A stretch of DNA of 64,000 nucleotides from Heterohyrax brucei (Eukaryota; Chordata; Mammalia; Hyracoidea; Procaviidae), in the NCBI GenBank assembly GCA_028571685.1, contig CM053141.1:71285833-71349832 (forward strand), in the 5' to 3' direction. How positions within the stretch are numbered: position 1 is the stretch's first letter; each line of letters begins with the position of its first letter. The position numbers and the translations under genes were made by a program. This document shows, in pieces, positions 32,262-44,447 of the stretch. Below the pieces are notes generated by a model that worked only from the letters and a program-made list of their open reading frames with translations, was not told the DNA's origin and made no database searches.

Positions 32262-33985
32262 TTTCCTGTTGCTGCTGTTGTTTTTAGGTAGCATTGAGTC
32301 CGTTCACACTCATAGTGGCCCTACATAAACAGAACAAAACAGTGCCTCCTCACGGGCACCGTCCTCACATTTGCTCTTCTTGTGCACGTTGTCCCAGCCA
32401 CTGTGTTACTGGACCTCACTGACGGTCTTCCTCTTTTCCACTGATCTTCTACTTTACTATGCATGATGTTCTTCTCTAGGCACTGCTCTCTCTTGATAAC
32501 ATTTCCAAAGTATGTGAGAGGTATGTAGTCCAGCCATCCTGGCTTCTAAGGAGCATTCTTCCAAGAATGGTTTGTTCTTTCTTCCCCTAGTCCATGGTAT
32601 CTTCACCATTCCTCCCCAACACCATAACTGAAAGCCATCAGTTCTCAGCTCTTCTTTATTCATTGTCCAGTTTTCACATGCCTATGAGGTGACTGGAAAC
32701 ACCATGGCTAGGGTCACGTGAACCTTAGACCTCAAAGTGACATCTTGGCTTTTTTTTATCACTTTAGAGAGGTCTCTTGCAGCAGATTTGCCCAATGCAA
32801 TGCATCGTTTGATTTCTTGACTGTTGCTTCCATGGGTGTTGATTGTGGATTCAAATAAAATGAAATCCTTGACAACTTCTATTTTTTCCCATTTATCACG
32901 ATGGTGCTTACTGATACAGTTGTAAGGATTTTTGTTTTCTTTGTATTGAAGTGTGATCAGTACTGAAAGCTGTGGTCTTTAATCTCTGTCAGTAAATGCT
33001 TTAAGTCCTCTTCACTTTCTCCAAGCAAGACTGCATCATCTGCAAATCACAGGTTATTAAAGAGTCCTCCTCCCAGCCTGATGCCTCATTCTGTTTCATG
33101 TAGTCCAGCTTCTCCAATTATTGCTCAGCATACAGATTGAATAGTACGGTGAAAAGATACAACTCTGATGTACATGCACACTGTTCCTGACTTTAAAGTA
33201 CATTGTATCATCTTGCTTTTTTTGAACAACTGTCTCTTGTTCTAAGTACAGTTTCCTCGTGAACACAATTCAGTCTTTTGCAATGTTATCAATAATTTGT
33301 CGTGATCAACACAAATACCTTTACAAAGTCAATAAAGCACTGTCTGGTGTTCTTTCAGCATGATCCATCAGAGGTCAGCAATAATATTCCTTATTCCATA
33401 TCTTCTTGTAAATTCAGCTTGAGTTTTGGGAAGTTCACTGTCAATATACTGATGAAGCCGCTCTTGAATGATCTTCAGCAAAATTTTACTTTTATGTGAC
33501 GTTAATGATACTGTTTGACAGTTCTGCATTCTGTTGGATCACCTACCTTTGCAATGTGTACACATAAAGATCTCTTCCAGTCAGTTGGCTAGGTAACTGT
33601 CTTCCAGATGTCTGGCCACAGATGAATGAGTACATCCAGCACTTCATCTGTTTGTTGACACACCTCAGTTGGTATTCTGTCAGTCCTGGAGCTTTGGTTT
33701 TTGCCAGTTCCTTCAGTGCAGCTTGGACTTCTTCCTTCAGTACCATTGGCTTTTGATCATATGGTACCTGCTGAAATGGTTGAACACTGATCAATTCTTT
33801 TTAGTACAATGACTCTGTATATGTCTTCCATCTTTGATCCTTCCTGTGTTGTTTAGTATTTTCCCTCTTAAGTCCATCAATATTGCAACTCTCAGCTTTA
33901 TTTTTTCCTTACGTCTTTTAGCTTGAGAAATGTTCATCCCTTTTGGTTTTCTCTCCCCAGGACTTTGAACATACTTTATCTGAAG
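32262..33985 (-). mobile_element. RTE LINE, 1.7 kb with reverse-transcriptase remains
   Basis: An RTE-clade non-LTR retrotransposon. On the minus strand, EEVQAALKELAKTKAPG (about 33694-33744) is the start of the reverse-transcriptase domain; the catalytic FADD is at 33046-33035, followed by AVLLGE. The 3' tail ends at 32262 in AACAGCAGCAACAG. Several frameshifts and stops make it inactive. Related to bovine BovB; in Afrotheria it is the likely driver of the SINEs with RTE-type tails. Confidence 0.85.
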
Positions 33986-34204
33986 CCTTAAATGAATATA
34001 ATACAACTAGCAGTGGGATACAGGGATTAGAGCACAGGAGTGGGAATTGAGATTCTGAGATAAACTCATAACTCTGATATAAAGCAATTCTAATAGCAGT
34101 AAATTAAAATCAGAACTTTTATAGCTAAAAAGCTTTAAAATAGTCTAATACAACTCTGCCATTTTTTTTCTTTAAGAATATAAAAGAACAATGGATTAAT
34201 ATAT

Positions 34205-34430
34205 ATATGACGCTGTCCTACTGGTTTCTTTTTAGAGGCAAGAGAAGATGGCGGAGAGGAGGGGACAGGTGTTAGCTGAACGGACACTGGAAGTAGAGTA
34301 GAAAAGACGAGTGCATTGTCACAGGGTGAGGAGAGCTAATAGCGTTGCAGAGAAGCTGGTGCTGGGGTTTTGTATGGCAAATTGACTTGGATGGTAAACT
34401 TTCACTTAACCACAATTAAAAAAAAAGAAT
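34205..34430 (+). mobile_element. L1 3' end fragment
   Basis: GACGCTGTCCTACTGG, GAGAGGAGGGGACAGG, GGTAAACTTTCACTTAACC, then oligo(A): the last 200 bp of the L1 3' UTR, with a small deletion. Confidence 0.78.
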
Positions 34431-34894
34431 ATAAGAGAACAATATAAAAGTTTAGCAATCCCAAAAGGTATGATTATTCACATTATTATGGAGCCATTCA
34501 CTTTTGGCCTTTCTGGACCATTTTTCACATCCTGCCTGTTGTGAGACTTTTTACTGTGAGCATTGCATTTGATTAAATTCCCTTAGTCTTTTACCATGAA
34601 GCATGAGGGAGAGGGTTCCCTGAGTTAGAAAGAAGTGGGCAACAATTTCTGAATTGTGCCATTAAGAGATGGAGCTACTGTTTCTCATTCTAAGAATCAG
34701 TTGTTGCAGAGATATGGAGGAGAGGAGAAAATGAGGCAATATAGCATCCTTTTGTCATCCTAGGGAGCCTCAGAAATGTCCCGTCAGTGGGACTGGAGCA
34801 GTTGTTGGGGGCAGGATAGTGTAGTGTGACGAGAGCTTTTGTTGATTCCTCTGCCCCGTCTTCACGAGTAGGAGCCACGCAGGCTGCTGTTCAA
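34431..34894. other. Nothing recognised
   Basis: Unassigned sequence. Confidence 0.4.
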
Positions 34895-35075
34895 TAGCCT
34901 TTATAGGTTTCCATCTCTGCACGTGGCTGCCTGTGTGACCTTGGGCAAGTCCCATCTCAGGCACTGAACTTCTTCTATAAAGGAGAAGTACTGCCTGCCC
35001 TGCTTACCTCTCTAGAGTAATTACGAAAAGGGTAAAGTACAAACTGTAAGATGTAAGACTCATATCATTTTTAGG
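34895..35075 (+). repeat. MIR SINE
   Basis: Core GTGTGACCTTGGGCAAGTC is perfect to the MIR consensus; TTACCTCTCTAGAGTAATTA follows. Confidence 0.85.
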
Positions 35076-35189
35076 ATAAAGCATGTGTGAGTGACCAGGG
35101 TTCCCGCCCTCATGTAAGTTTGTATTTTTAAAAGCAACTCCTCAGAAAGTTAGAGCCAGAAGTAAAACAGCACTACTCACAAAGCAGAT

Positions 35190-35343
35190 GCGGAGAACGC
35201 GTCCTGGGGCCAGGCACTCTCCGGAGAGCTCGCTCCGTGTTATCTCCTGTGACCCTCCGGGCTTCACGCTGACGTAGGTAGCTATGGTTGCTGACGTAGC
35301 TATGGTTATTACCCCTGTTTTGTAAATGAGAAAACTGAGGCCA
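35190..35343 (-). repeat. MIR SINE, first part, split by an AfroSINE
   Basis: TTTTGTAAATGAGAAAACTGAG is the inverse of the MIR CTCAGTTTCCTCATTTGTAAA region. It continues after the SINE at 35531. Confidence 0.75.
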
Positions 35344-35528
35344 GGAGTCCCTGGGTAATACAAACAGTTAAGTGCTTGACTCCTGTCCTAAAAGCTAATG
35401 GTTCAAAGCTGCTCAGATGTGCTTCGGAACAACGCTCTGGCCATCTGCTTCCAAAAGCCTTGAAAACCTAGGGAGCGATTCTACTCTGGGACATGTGGGG
35501 TTGCCATGAGTCAAAATTTACAGCAGTT
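35344..35528 (+). mobile_element. AfroSINE, long form, inserted in MIR
   Basis: GGAGTCCCTGGGTAATACAAAC to the CATGAGTCAAAATTTACAG end. It is flanked by AAACTGAGGCCAG (left) and AAACTGAGACCAG (right), a 13-bp target duplication with one change. Confidence 0.88.
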
Positions 35529-35530
35529 AT

Positions 35531-35640
35531 TTTTTGCTAGGTTTTTTGAAACTGAGACCAGAGTGGTTCAGGCGCTTGCACGGGGTCACCAGTGAGACAG
35601 TGGAGGATCCTGGACTCCTAACACTTCAGTGTAATTCAGA
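35531..35640 (-). repeat. MIR SINE, second part
   Basis: Resumes with GCACGGGGTCACCAGTGAG, the inverse of the MIR TGTGTGACC...GCAAG region. Confidence 0.65.
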
Positions 35641-36651
35641 GCTACACTCCTGCCATAACCACACTCTCAAGAAATTCCCTTGCCTATAGGGCAAAGGATT
35701 GCGGAATTTCAGCTGAGAAGATACACTACGACACAACTGTCCCAGGCACTTGGGTGTTCATTTAGGTTGGTCCTCCCAGTTTGCAGTCCTCTGCAGGGAT
35801 GCCTCCTGGCACTTAATTGACAAACACATTTTCATAGGAGGCAGAGAGTGTTTGGAAGAGATGTCAGCCTTAGAAATTTAGTCAGCTGGACTGAAAGCAA
35901 TCAAGATGCCATCTGGACAGACTCTGACTTCCTGCCCAGAAGATAAAGACATCTGGACTTCATAAATGCGAAAGACGTGCTGACTGGGTCCTGCTCTTTG
36001 CTTTGAGCAGACACATTTTCTTAATTGCTCGGGATCTACAGCTCTGAGCTACTTACTGCTGGGGCTGCTGGGCGCCTGAGGCTGCCGACGACCAGAGGTT
36101 TCCCTGCTCCCCACCAGTGAGCTGTGGCAAGTGGCAGTGACTTTCTGGTGCTTAGGAGATGGATTAACTGCAAAGGGCACTGTAAATCGGACTCTTTAAT
36201 GACAGAGCAAGAGGTGACTGCCCCAGGCCGCATTTAGCATCTACAGAGAGTCTCAGAATTTGGGCACAATGTGACTGCTGATCGTTAACTAGGACTGAGA
36301 GGCAATGTTTGTATAGACGTAGAAGCTAAGGCAGTGGCTCCCAGTTTGCATTTTGAATCTGTGCAGCTTGCTCTGCTTCCTGCTGAGAGGGAGGCCTCTC
36401 TATCAGTCCCTGTGGGGGTGCCGTGGGTAGAGGACCGAGTCTAGAGAAAAGCTGAGCAGCTGGAGGGAAAAAGTAAAACTTCCACACACTAGGCATTTAT
36501 TATTGTAATGTCTGAATATTACGTACAGTTTCTAAACCCACGTCACACACCAGATTCTGTCCATTTTGAAGCAGGACTTGAATCTCTCTAGTGTCAAAAG
36601 GCTTTAAATTTGGCCGTACTGGAACCCTCATTTACCCCCTAGCCAAAAAAA
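35641..36651. other. Nothing recognised
   Basis: One kilobase with no named repeat or convincing ORF. Confidence 0.4.
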
Positions 36652-36791
36652 AAAAACCAAGCTCACTGCTGTGAAATTGATATGGACCCTATAGGAGAGA
36701 GTTGAACTTTTTCACACAGCTGGTGGATTCAAACTGCCATTCTTTTGGATAACAGCCATAGCTCTCAAGCACTGTGCCACCAGGGCTCTCT
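36652..36791 (-). mobile_element. AfroSINE, short form
   Basis: CAAGCTCACTGCTGTGAAATTG to CTGTGCCACCAGGGCTC. Confidence 0.88.
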
Positions 36792-36857
36792 TCGGGAGAG
36801 GGGTTCTATTGGCCTCAGAGTAGATTCCTGAAATTCCAGTTCCCATAAATATCATTA

Positions 36858-37177
36858 AGTGTCATCCAATAGGTTTTGACTTATAGGGATTCCATGTGAC
36901 AGAGTAAAAGTGCCCATAGGGTCGTCTAGGCTGTAGTCTTTGCAGGGGAGTGCTGGTGGTATGGTATGGCTGCTAACAGAAAGGTCGGCTGTTCGAATCC
37001 AGCAGCAGCTCCTGGGAAGAAACTCTATGAGGCAATTCTACTCTGTCCTATGACTTGAATGGACATTGGCCGGATGGCCACAGTCTAACCTCTACAGAAT
37101 CAGATTGGGTCTTTTTCCCACATAGCAACCCACCAACCTAAGCAGGCTGAGCTCTTAACTGTTGGCACCATGTTACC
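36858..37177 (-). mobile_element. AfroSINE, long form, interrupted
   Basis: The left part (36858-36945) stops in the long-form middle segment (GGCTGTAGTCTTTGCAG). The right part (from about 37088) resumes with CAGAATCAGATTGGG and ends TTGGCACCATG. A plus-strand AfroSINE lies between. Confidence 0.8.
36946..37067 (+). mobile_element. AfroSINE, short form, nested
   Basis: GGGAGTGCTGGTGGTATGG, B box GTTCGAATCC (intact), AACTCTATGAGGCAATTC. It sits inside an older SINE on the opposite strand. Confidence 0.85.
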
Positions 37178-37699
37178 CTCATCAGGGATCTTTGCAAATA
37201 GCACAGACGAAACCTGTTACAAATAGTTCTCTTTTGGCTCTTGTGTATTTTATGAAGCATATTGCAGTCTCCCCCCGCACCCCCCAAAGACTTGCTAGTT
37301 TGGGATAATTTATATTAGAGAGTTTTCCATTAAAAGTCAATGAAAACTATGTGTATTTAAGTATTTACCAGGTTTTCAATTATAGTTTAAGATCATAAAC
37401 CAACTGTTGTTTTTATTATTTAAAAAGAAAACACAGGCCACCCTAAGTATCAGGAATCTGTTTAGATGGAGAGAGAGGGTGAGCTGACCAAACTCTTGCC
37501 ATCTCCCTGGGATCTGTGCTCAGAAAGGGGCGTCTTCATTCTTTGCCTTTGCTTCTTGTGTAGGTTGCATTTACTTCTTTGCCTGCCACCCACCGTGCCT
37601 GTACTTCAACTCCTTTCTGACTGTCTGCTATAAGGCCTGTTTTTATTAGTATTTAGTTTTTGCTTCAACAGCGTACATCTCTTTTGCTTCTCTTCCTGT
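37178..37699. other. Nothing recognised
   Basis: Unassigned; a C-rich patch lies at about 37271-37286. Confidence 0.4.
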
Positions 37700-37860
37700 C
37701 AGATGTTTGCTCTCACTTCTTTAAAAACAGCCTTATCGAGATATTGGTCATCAGTCATACAATTCACCTTCTAAAGTGTGTAATTCAATGGTTTTTAGTA
37801 TATTCAAAGATAACGTGCAACCATCACCACAGTCAATTTTTTGGTTCCTTTTTTTTTAAC
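37700..37860 (-). mobile_element. Old L1M 3' UTR fragment
   Basis: AAAGTGTGTAATTCAATGG, TTTTTAGTATATTCAAAG and CAACCATCACCACAGTCAA are the antisense of a common old L1 3' end. Confidence 0.75.
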
Positions 37861-39319
37861 TTGGCCTATTAGCTATGGCTCTTTTTAGTCCTACCACCTT
37901 ACACTTCAGCGCCTGATTTCTGTAGTATTTTCATATTTTTTGGTATTTGAAAGGCACAGCAGCCCTCCCAGTTTTGCTTTCCTCAGAACAGGAACTTCCG
38001 ATTCCTGTAGGGCTGCAGGTTCCTGAGCCTTGCTGAGGTTGCCCGGAAGTCTGATTTGGCCCGCCCTGCCAGTAACAAACCCGGCCTCAGACCCTAGCTC
38101 TGGCCTCGAGGTCAGCTGACTGCCATACTTTTGTCCCTCAGAGCAGCTGGTAGATGTCTGAAATCTGGCTCTTAGCATTTTTTTTTTCAAATGAAATGCA
38201 AGTAATGGAGGCTGTGGAAAAGAAAATAGGAAGCTAAGAACTGACACATCTTGGGATTTTTCAACAAGAGAGACAATCCATTTTACATGACTGAATCAAC
38301 ATAAATCATAATAAAGTCAGCTGTAGTTGGCTATCAAGGTGGAAGAAATGTCCTACGTGAAGACACAACCACTAGCAGTGGCCAGGTATGGGCAAAGGGT
38401 ACAACTGTAGCCTCAAATTCTAGCATACTTTTCTGCTTCGGAACACACTGGTTTCTGTTACATTTTACTGTTAACAAAAAAAGAAGAAGAAGAAAAGAGG
38501 AAATAATTCTAAGACTCCCTTTGCATTTTCTAAACACAGGATTAATTCATTTTAACAAATCCACCATCAAAATTTAAATTTGAAGAACTGATAAAACGTG
38601 ATTTATTTTCCCAAAGGATCCAGATTATTTAAGACTGCATTGAACCTTAGAATTCCTTTAAATGACTTAACTCTCCAAAATGTAACTAGACATATATCTG
38701 CTGCATGAAATGAAACTGACTTGAAGCTTTGAAACATGTGCACACTAATATTCAAGAGCCAGTAAGAAACCAAACAAGTGACAAGAGATGCTCTTTTAAT
38801 GCGAGTTAGCAATGTCAGAACTACCCTTAGAATTGATTTTGAGGTACTCCAGGCTGTGGTTTCTGGGGAAGACAGGCTGTCTGGGTGGCTCAAACTGATT
38901 ATGTAATCCCTGGGGAGGTCAACCGCGGTCTCAAAATGGGGTACTGGTATGGGGGACAACCGAGCCACCACAAGCAAGACGGCACCAGCCTTGCTAACTC
39001 ACAAGCTGGCCCAGGTACTGGGTCCAGTTTCCACAGCAGATGAGTAGGAGGCTGGATACCGGGAAGGCTGGCTGCTTCTGGGGCAGGGTATGACCCTTTC
39101 TGAACTCAGAATTCTTCTAGGAAAATAGCCTCAGCCTTCACAGTACCTCTCTAGATGTGCCTTTTATTGCTTTGCCACCTTTTCTTTATATTTTTATCTG
39201 TAAAATTCAGATTAGAAGCTTATTTCTTATTTTAATTATGACCTTGACTGCCTACCATTTGCCGTCTTCATAAGGAAGAACAGAATGGGGTGAGGTCCCC
39301 CCCTGAAAGAATGGTATCT
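37861..39319. other. Nothing recognised
   Basis: 1.4 kb of unassigned sequence; ORFs at 37906-38247 and 38603-38977 (minus) have no recognisable domains. Confidence 0.4.
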
Positions 39320-39460
39320 AGCACATAGTGATTACTATTGCAAGATGCTGTTCTAAGTACTCTCCAATTATTAACTCATTTAATTCCTAGCACTGTTCTG
39401 TGAGCACTCGTTTCTGGGCAAGGTCACTTAGCTGTATGACTGAGGTAAAGCTTAAACCTA
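39320..39460 (-). repeat. MIR-like remnant
   Basis: TCTAAGTACTCTCCAATTA, TTAACTCATTTAATTCC and GGCAAGGTCACTTAGC match the antisense MIR/MIR3 order. Confidence 0.5.
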
Positions 39461-39924
39461 GTGAATTCCCCACCAGAAATAAAACAAGGGAAGAAAAGTG
39501 ACAGGGAAGTCTTAAGAAGGAAAAGCTGTCAAAACAACCAGTTTTGCCAACTGTCTTAAAGAAACCTTCAAACCCCGCTTTCTTCCTCCTGCCTGTCCCT
39601 CCCTCCCACGCCTGCCCCGAGCGCCATCTGACTGTGCTGTCAGGACAGAGTCTGCCCTGGTGCCAGCGCCTGAGAGTAGCGAGGACTCCAGCTTTAGAAG
39701 CAAGGGGCTAGGGATGGGAAAGGCTCAGTGTGAAATCCTGTCTGGTCAGCTTGTCCCTCCCAGGACTCTGGCCCACTTTCCCTTTGGACTAAAAATGAAA
39801 ACTGTCTGCCGCGGCAAGGTCTAAGGGTCAGAAGCACAGCAAAATGGGTGAGCGCCAGTCCAGCACACTATAACTGCCCCTCAGCCTCATCCCACAGCCC
39901 TTTTCTTGGGCTACAGTCATTCTC
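39461..39924. other. Nothing recognised
   Basis: GC-richer sequence with no recognised feature. Confidence 0.4.
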
Positions 39925-40187
39925 CACCACCTGTCCGTCAGTGGTCACTTGCATGTTGCTGTGTTACTGAACAGCCATAAGTGCAGAGTCTAGACTAAGA
40001 CTAGGAAGAAAGGCCTGAGAATCTGTTTCCCAAAATCAGTCATTGGAAACCCTGTTGATTATAATGGGTGGGATCTGCAACAGAACGTGGGAGTGGTATA
40101 GGACAGGGTATCATTTCATTCAGTTGTCCATGGGGCCACTATGAGTTAGGAATGACTCAGGGACAGCCAACAACAGTAATAGTCACC
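39925..40187 (+). mobile_element. tRNA-Gly-type SINE body with RTE-like tail, head lost
   Basis: It shares CCACCACCTGTCCGTCAGTG with the body following the tRNA-Gly head at 19086. Then come TTGCATGTTGCTGTG, CTAGGAAGAAAGGCCTG, GGATCTGCAAC, and the RTE-type tail (GACAGCCAACAACAG). No tRNA-Gly head precedes it. Confidence 0.65.
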
Positions 40188-41220
40188 CAGCCTCCTGTTG
40201 CCCCATTAGAAAGAGGTCTCATTGCCTAGGCTAACCCCGTATTTCCTTTCAATCAGCTTTCATCCAACAGAAATGTAATGCAATCTACATACGTAACTTA
40301 AAATTCTTGGCATCTGACATTAAAAATGTAAAAGGAAACATGTGAAAGTAATTTTAATATTAAGTTGTATTAAGCTCAATATATTAAAAAAGTTAGCATT
40401 TCAATCAATATAAAAAGCAATATAATCAATATGAAAATATGAATAAGATAGTTTATCTTATAGTTTAAGGTATATTTATCTCCTAATTTAAGATATGAAG
40501 TTATCAAAATGTGGAGTATATTTTACACTTTCCTGTCATTTCAATTTTAACACTAAATTTTCTCTGGAAATGCTTAACCTGTATTTAGATTTCATAAAAT
40601 GTGTGATTGAAAAAGTAGATTGACGTATCTAAGTTGTTTCATGCATGCTTAAATGTTATTAGTATTTAAATGAAAGAAAAGGAAATACCTGTTTCCTCTG
40701 TTTTACAAGCCAAGCTCCAAATACTCCAGAGACATACGTGACTAGCGGCTGGCTACCTTATTGTGCAGCTCAGATCTAGAGGCTAGAAAGAAATGAAATG
40801 AAACAACCCTAGTTAACGAGTCCAGATTACACAGAGACCTGAAACCATTCGTATTTACCACTCTCCCCGTTTCTGGCTGTGTAGGGGCAGGAAACTGTAG
40901 CCAGACTGGGCGATTTTAGTCTTTGGCGCGGGTGGTATCAGGTTTGTGGTGTCCAGGGACTTTCAGTTGGCAGTTACTTTGCGAATGTTAACCCTGCCAC
41001 CTAGTGACAGTGTTTGGAATGCCATGTGGAGCCTCACTTGAAAAATTCTGCATTGGCCTGAGTATTGCTGTCCTTCCCGACAGCTCAGAGCCTTTCTCCT
41101 GCTTGGAGTCCCCATGTGGCACAGTGCTGCAGGTCTGTCGTTGTTTTTATAGGGCTGCTTTGACCCATCCCTGGAGGATAACAGCTGAGCTGTCATTGTT
41201 CTCCACAACTGTAGGTGCAT
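40188..41220. other. Nothing recognised, AT-rich then mixed
   Basis: Strongly AT-rich from 40300 to 40680. A 196-codon minus ORF (40963-41553) runs across a SINE and is not credible. Confidence 0.4.
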
Positions 41221-41363
41221 GGGAAACCCTAGCTGATGAACTCTGTCCAAGAGCTTCGCTGGTAATGAAAAAATCAGCAGTTTGAATTCACTATGTGCTC
41301 CTTGGACACCCAACATGGCAACTCTACTCTGCCCTATAGGGTTGCTATGAGTTGGAATCAAGG
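41221..41363 (+). mobile_element. AfroSINE, short form, diverged
   Basis: GGGAAACCCTAGCTGATG..., CAGCAGTTTGAATTC, CCTATAGGGTTGCTATGAG. Confidence 0.82.
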
Positions 41364-42424
41364 AACACGTGTGGGGAGCGTTCCATGTGCCAAGTACTCT
41401 GGTGGGAGGAGTTGATCCCCCTTCCCTCAAGAGAGAGTCCCCATTGTCTCTTGTGCTTGACCCCACCACAGTGCCTGCAATCTTCTGTTTGTTTATACAC
41501 TGGCTTCCTACAATAAACTGTGAAAACTGGAGGTCAGAGACAGTGCCTGACACGTTGTGTCCCCACGCCTATTTTTACGTGTGTCTGAAGTGGCAAGTCC
41601 GGCTTGTCAGCTGAACGACCGGATGGATGGCATGACTAATTCATAGCCCTCTCCAGCCATCACTTGGTGTTTCTCCAGTTGAGGCCTTTTCCATTTTTTA
41701 CCCTCAGTGTGAACTACGCTTTCTTTTCTTCAGACCTCAGTTGTCCCCTTATGTCACTGTATAATAAGCCCATGACCTTGCTTTGAAGTTCTGAAAAACA
41801 AAGATAAAGTTGGGAATTCCCTAATTTGCACTCATTAAAGCCCCCAACCCACACCTGCACCAGCACCTGCATCTGCCGTCCTCCGCCTTCGTGCCATGCC
41901 TGGATGGGCTCTCAATCCCCCCGCCCACGCACTGGGCTCACCAGGATCCCAGCCCAGAGCATCTTCTGTCTTTTTCTCAGATGCAGGGTTAGCATCAGGA
42001 GTTTTTAAAATGTTCCCAAGAGATCCTGAACTACAGCTAGGATTACCAACCTGTGCTGAGCAGTCTTACCTGCATTTCCAACCGTACCTCCCGTTATTAC
42101 ATCGTTTTTCCAAATTGTACACAATGTCTTAAACTCTCACATGAAAACAAGAATGAAAAAGCCTCCCTGGACCCCAAATCCATAGCAACTGTCCGCGCCT
42201 TTACACGGTCTCCAGAGCAAGCACCCATAGGCTGCCCCGTCATCCTCATCAACCGTCAACTCTTCCGTCTGCTCCAGACTGGCTTTGTCCCAGGAAGGCA
42301 GCACACTCGCCGCCCTTGGCCTCTGTGATCCCACGTTCTCATGCTTTGTTCCTCAGACTACCCTTGTTCTGACCTCTAAGTGTTGAGAGTTCCTCAGGAT
42401 GTGGAGCCAGGCCATCTTTCTTTC
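41364..42424. other. Nothing recognised
   Basis: No named repeat or gene. Confidence 0.4.
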
Positions 42425-43075
42425 TTTACTTTTTTATTTAGCTTTTCTTTTATTGTGCTTTAGATGAAAGTTGACAGCTCATAGTTGAAGAGAAACAGGA
42501 AGTACAGGGTGAAAAGGAGGAATGTGCTGTCACGGGGTGGAGAGAGAAGCTACAGTTACATACAAGTATGTATGCAAGAGTTTGTATGACAAGTTGACTT
42601 GGTTTGTGACCTTTCATTTAAAGTAAAATAAAATACTTAAAAAGTGTTCACAGCTCGAGTTCATTTCTCGTAGAGGAGTTTATGCACATTCTGTTACATG
42701 GCACTAGTCAGTTCTGGATTCACAGAGTACCTAGGTGCCGGGGCTTTGGGGGTTCCTCCAGTCTCATGCAGACCATTACGTCTGGCCTTTTTACCTGAAT
42801 TTGAGTTCTGGTCCATACTTTCCTGCTGCTGTATCAGAGACTTTCGGCTGTGTTCCCTGTCACGGTGGTCATTGGTGGTAGCTGGGCGCCGTCTAGTCCT
42901 GATCTCAGGCTGAATGGAGTTTTGTCCTTTTCTCTCTTATGTTAATATTTTTCCTGTGTCTTTGGTGTTCTTCATTCTCCTTTGCTCCAGGTGGGTTGGG
43001 GCCAATTCGTGCTTCTTAGATGGTTGCTCGCAAACTTTTAAGACCCCAGATGCCATTTACCAAAGCAGAATATAG
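42425..43075 (-). mobile_element. L1 3' UTR fragment, split by another L1 end
   Basis: 42425-42478 is the antisense 3' tip (TTTATTGTGCTTTAGATG). 42640-43075 is the antisense 3' UTR, whose inverse matches 53620-53720 (GGTCTTAAAA, GCCATCTAAGA, GGAGCAAA). A plus-strand L1 end lies between. Confidence 0.75.
42480..42638 (+). mobile_element. 5'-truncated L1 end nested in an antisense L1 end
   Basis: GGAATGTGCTGTCACGGGG, GTATGCAAGAGTTTGTATG, then AAAGTAAAATAAAATAC. It is flanked by AAAGTTGACAGCTC (left) and AAAGTGTTCACAGCTC (right), a probable decayed target duplication. Confidence 0.72.
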
Positions 43076-43384
43076 ACTATTTTCTTAATAAACTTTATTA
43101 AGCCTGTTGGCTTAGATGTCTCCTGAAACTACTGTCCCTGGATCCCAGACATGGCTACTTTTACTGTTCTAATTCCCATGGCTTTAGAGTGCATGGTAAC
43201 ACAAAAGTTTATATTGTAAGCTCAGACTGTTCTTCTGAGTCCTATGTCTGAATATTCAAATCCTACTCTCCTTGCTTATATAGTAAATGTATGATAGCCA
43301 TTTCAGATTTCAAATTCCAAACTGAATCTTGGTTTCTTCCCACCTTTGGATGTTTCTATGATAACATTTCCAATGGCATCAGTT

Positions 43385-43680
43385 TCTTATACTGTTTGAA
43401 CAAATCACCACAAACTGCATGGTTTAAAACAACACACATTTATTCTGGACATTATTCTGGAGACAAGAAGTCCTGAATCAGTTTCCCTGGGCCAAAGTTA
43501 AGGTGTTGGCAGGTCCACCCTCTCTCCAGAAACTCTAGGGTCGGTGGATGAATAAGTGAAGGTATATTTTCTGCCATGGAAGACCTTCCAGTTGACTGAA
43601 GGGGCCACTCAGTGGCCTTGGAACCTAAGGAACTTACTTGTTCATTTAATTTATTTACATGGAGATCCAACTATATGCTC
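43385..43680 (-). mobile_element. MLT1-like LTR remnant
   Basis: ACCACAAACTGCATGG, TTTAAAACAACACACATTTATT and GGTGTTGGCAGG are the inverse of an MLT1-type LTR 3' half. Family by eye only. Confidence 0.5.
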
Positions 43681-43689
43681 AATCTTGTA

Positions 43690-44447
43690 CTAAGTTTAAA
43701 GGATCCACCAATTAGCAAAACATTCAAATTCCTTTCTGTTACGGAGTTTCATATCTTAGTGTAGGGAAGAGAGAGAAAAAGCATAATAAATACATAATAA
43801 ATGGATAATAACATGTTTGGGAAAGGAGTGGGTCAGCAAAAATAAGGGAATTCCTCATTGAGACGGAGGACCACCATTGCTACAACAATGGATGCAGATG
43901 AACAATGGATCATGAAGATGGCCCAGGACCAGGCGTAGGTTCAGTCTGTTATGAATAAGGTCACCATGAGTTGAAAGTGACTCTGTGGCAACTTACAGTA
44001 ACAACAACAACTTACATACAAGGTTAGAAAGCGATGAATGACATGGGGAAAAAAGCTAAGTGGTTCAAAAGAGGTTGTATACACTTGCAATTTTAGACGG
44101 TGGAGCTTACTGAGAAGTTGATACTGCAGAAACAGCTAGAAGGATCTGAGGAATATGAGTATAAAAATATGAGGAACAGAATCAGATCTGGGAGAAGAGC
44201 ATCCCAGGAAACTGCACTTGTCAGCAATCTCCTTGACAAAGAATGTTCCCAGTGAGTCCAAGAAGAAGGAGGCCAATGTGGCTGGAGTGGAGGGGAGGCA
44301 GAAGAGAGTAGAAGACGAGGGCAGACCAGCAGTGGGGGTCGGATTATGCAGGGTCTTACAGGGCACTGGAGAAACTTGTTTCTCCTCTAAGACAGGGAAC
44401 TCTTGAAAGGTTTTCATCAGAGAAAGGACATTGTTTGACTTGTTAAT
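43690..44447 (+). repeat. Old mammalian interspersed repeat, first part
   Basis: The order GAAGAGCATCCCAGG, GGCCAATGTGGCTGGAG, GGATTATGCAGGGTCTTACAG resembles a repeat common to placental genomes; I cannot name the family safely. An RTE tail (about 43860-44012, plus, ending AACAACAACAAC) is inserted near its start. It resumes at 44986. Confidence 0.45.

Noticed and set aside
40963..41553. 196-codon ORF on the minus strand
   Set aside because: It runs through an AfroSINE (41221-41363) on the other strand and has no domain; chance opening.
43385..43680. Independent gene or exon
   Set aside because: Text order fits the antisense of an MLT1-type LTR; no splice sites with an open frame.
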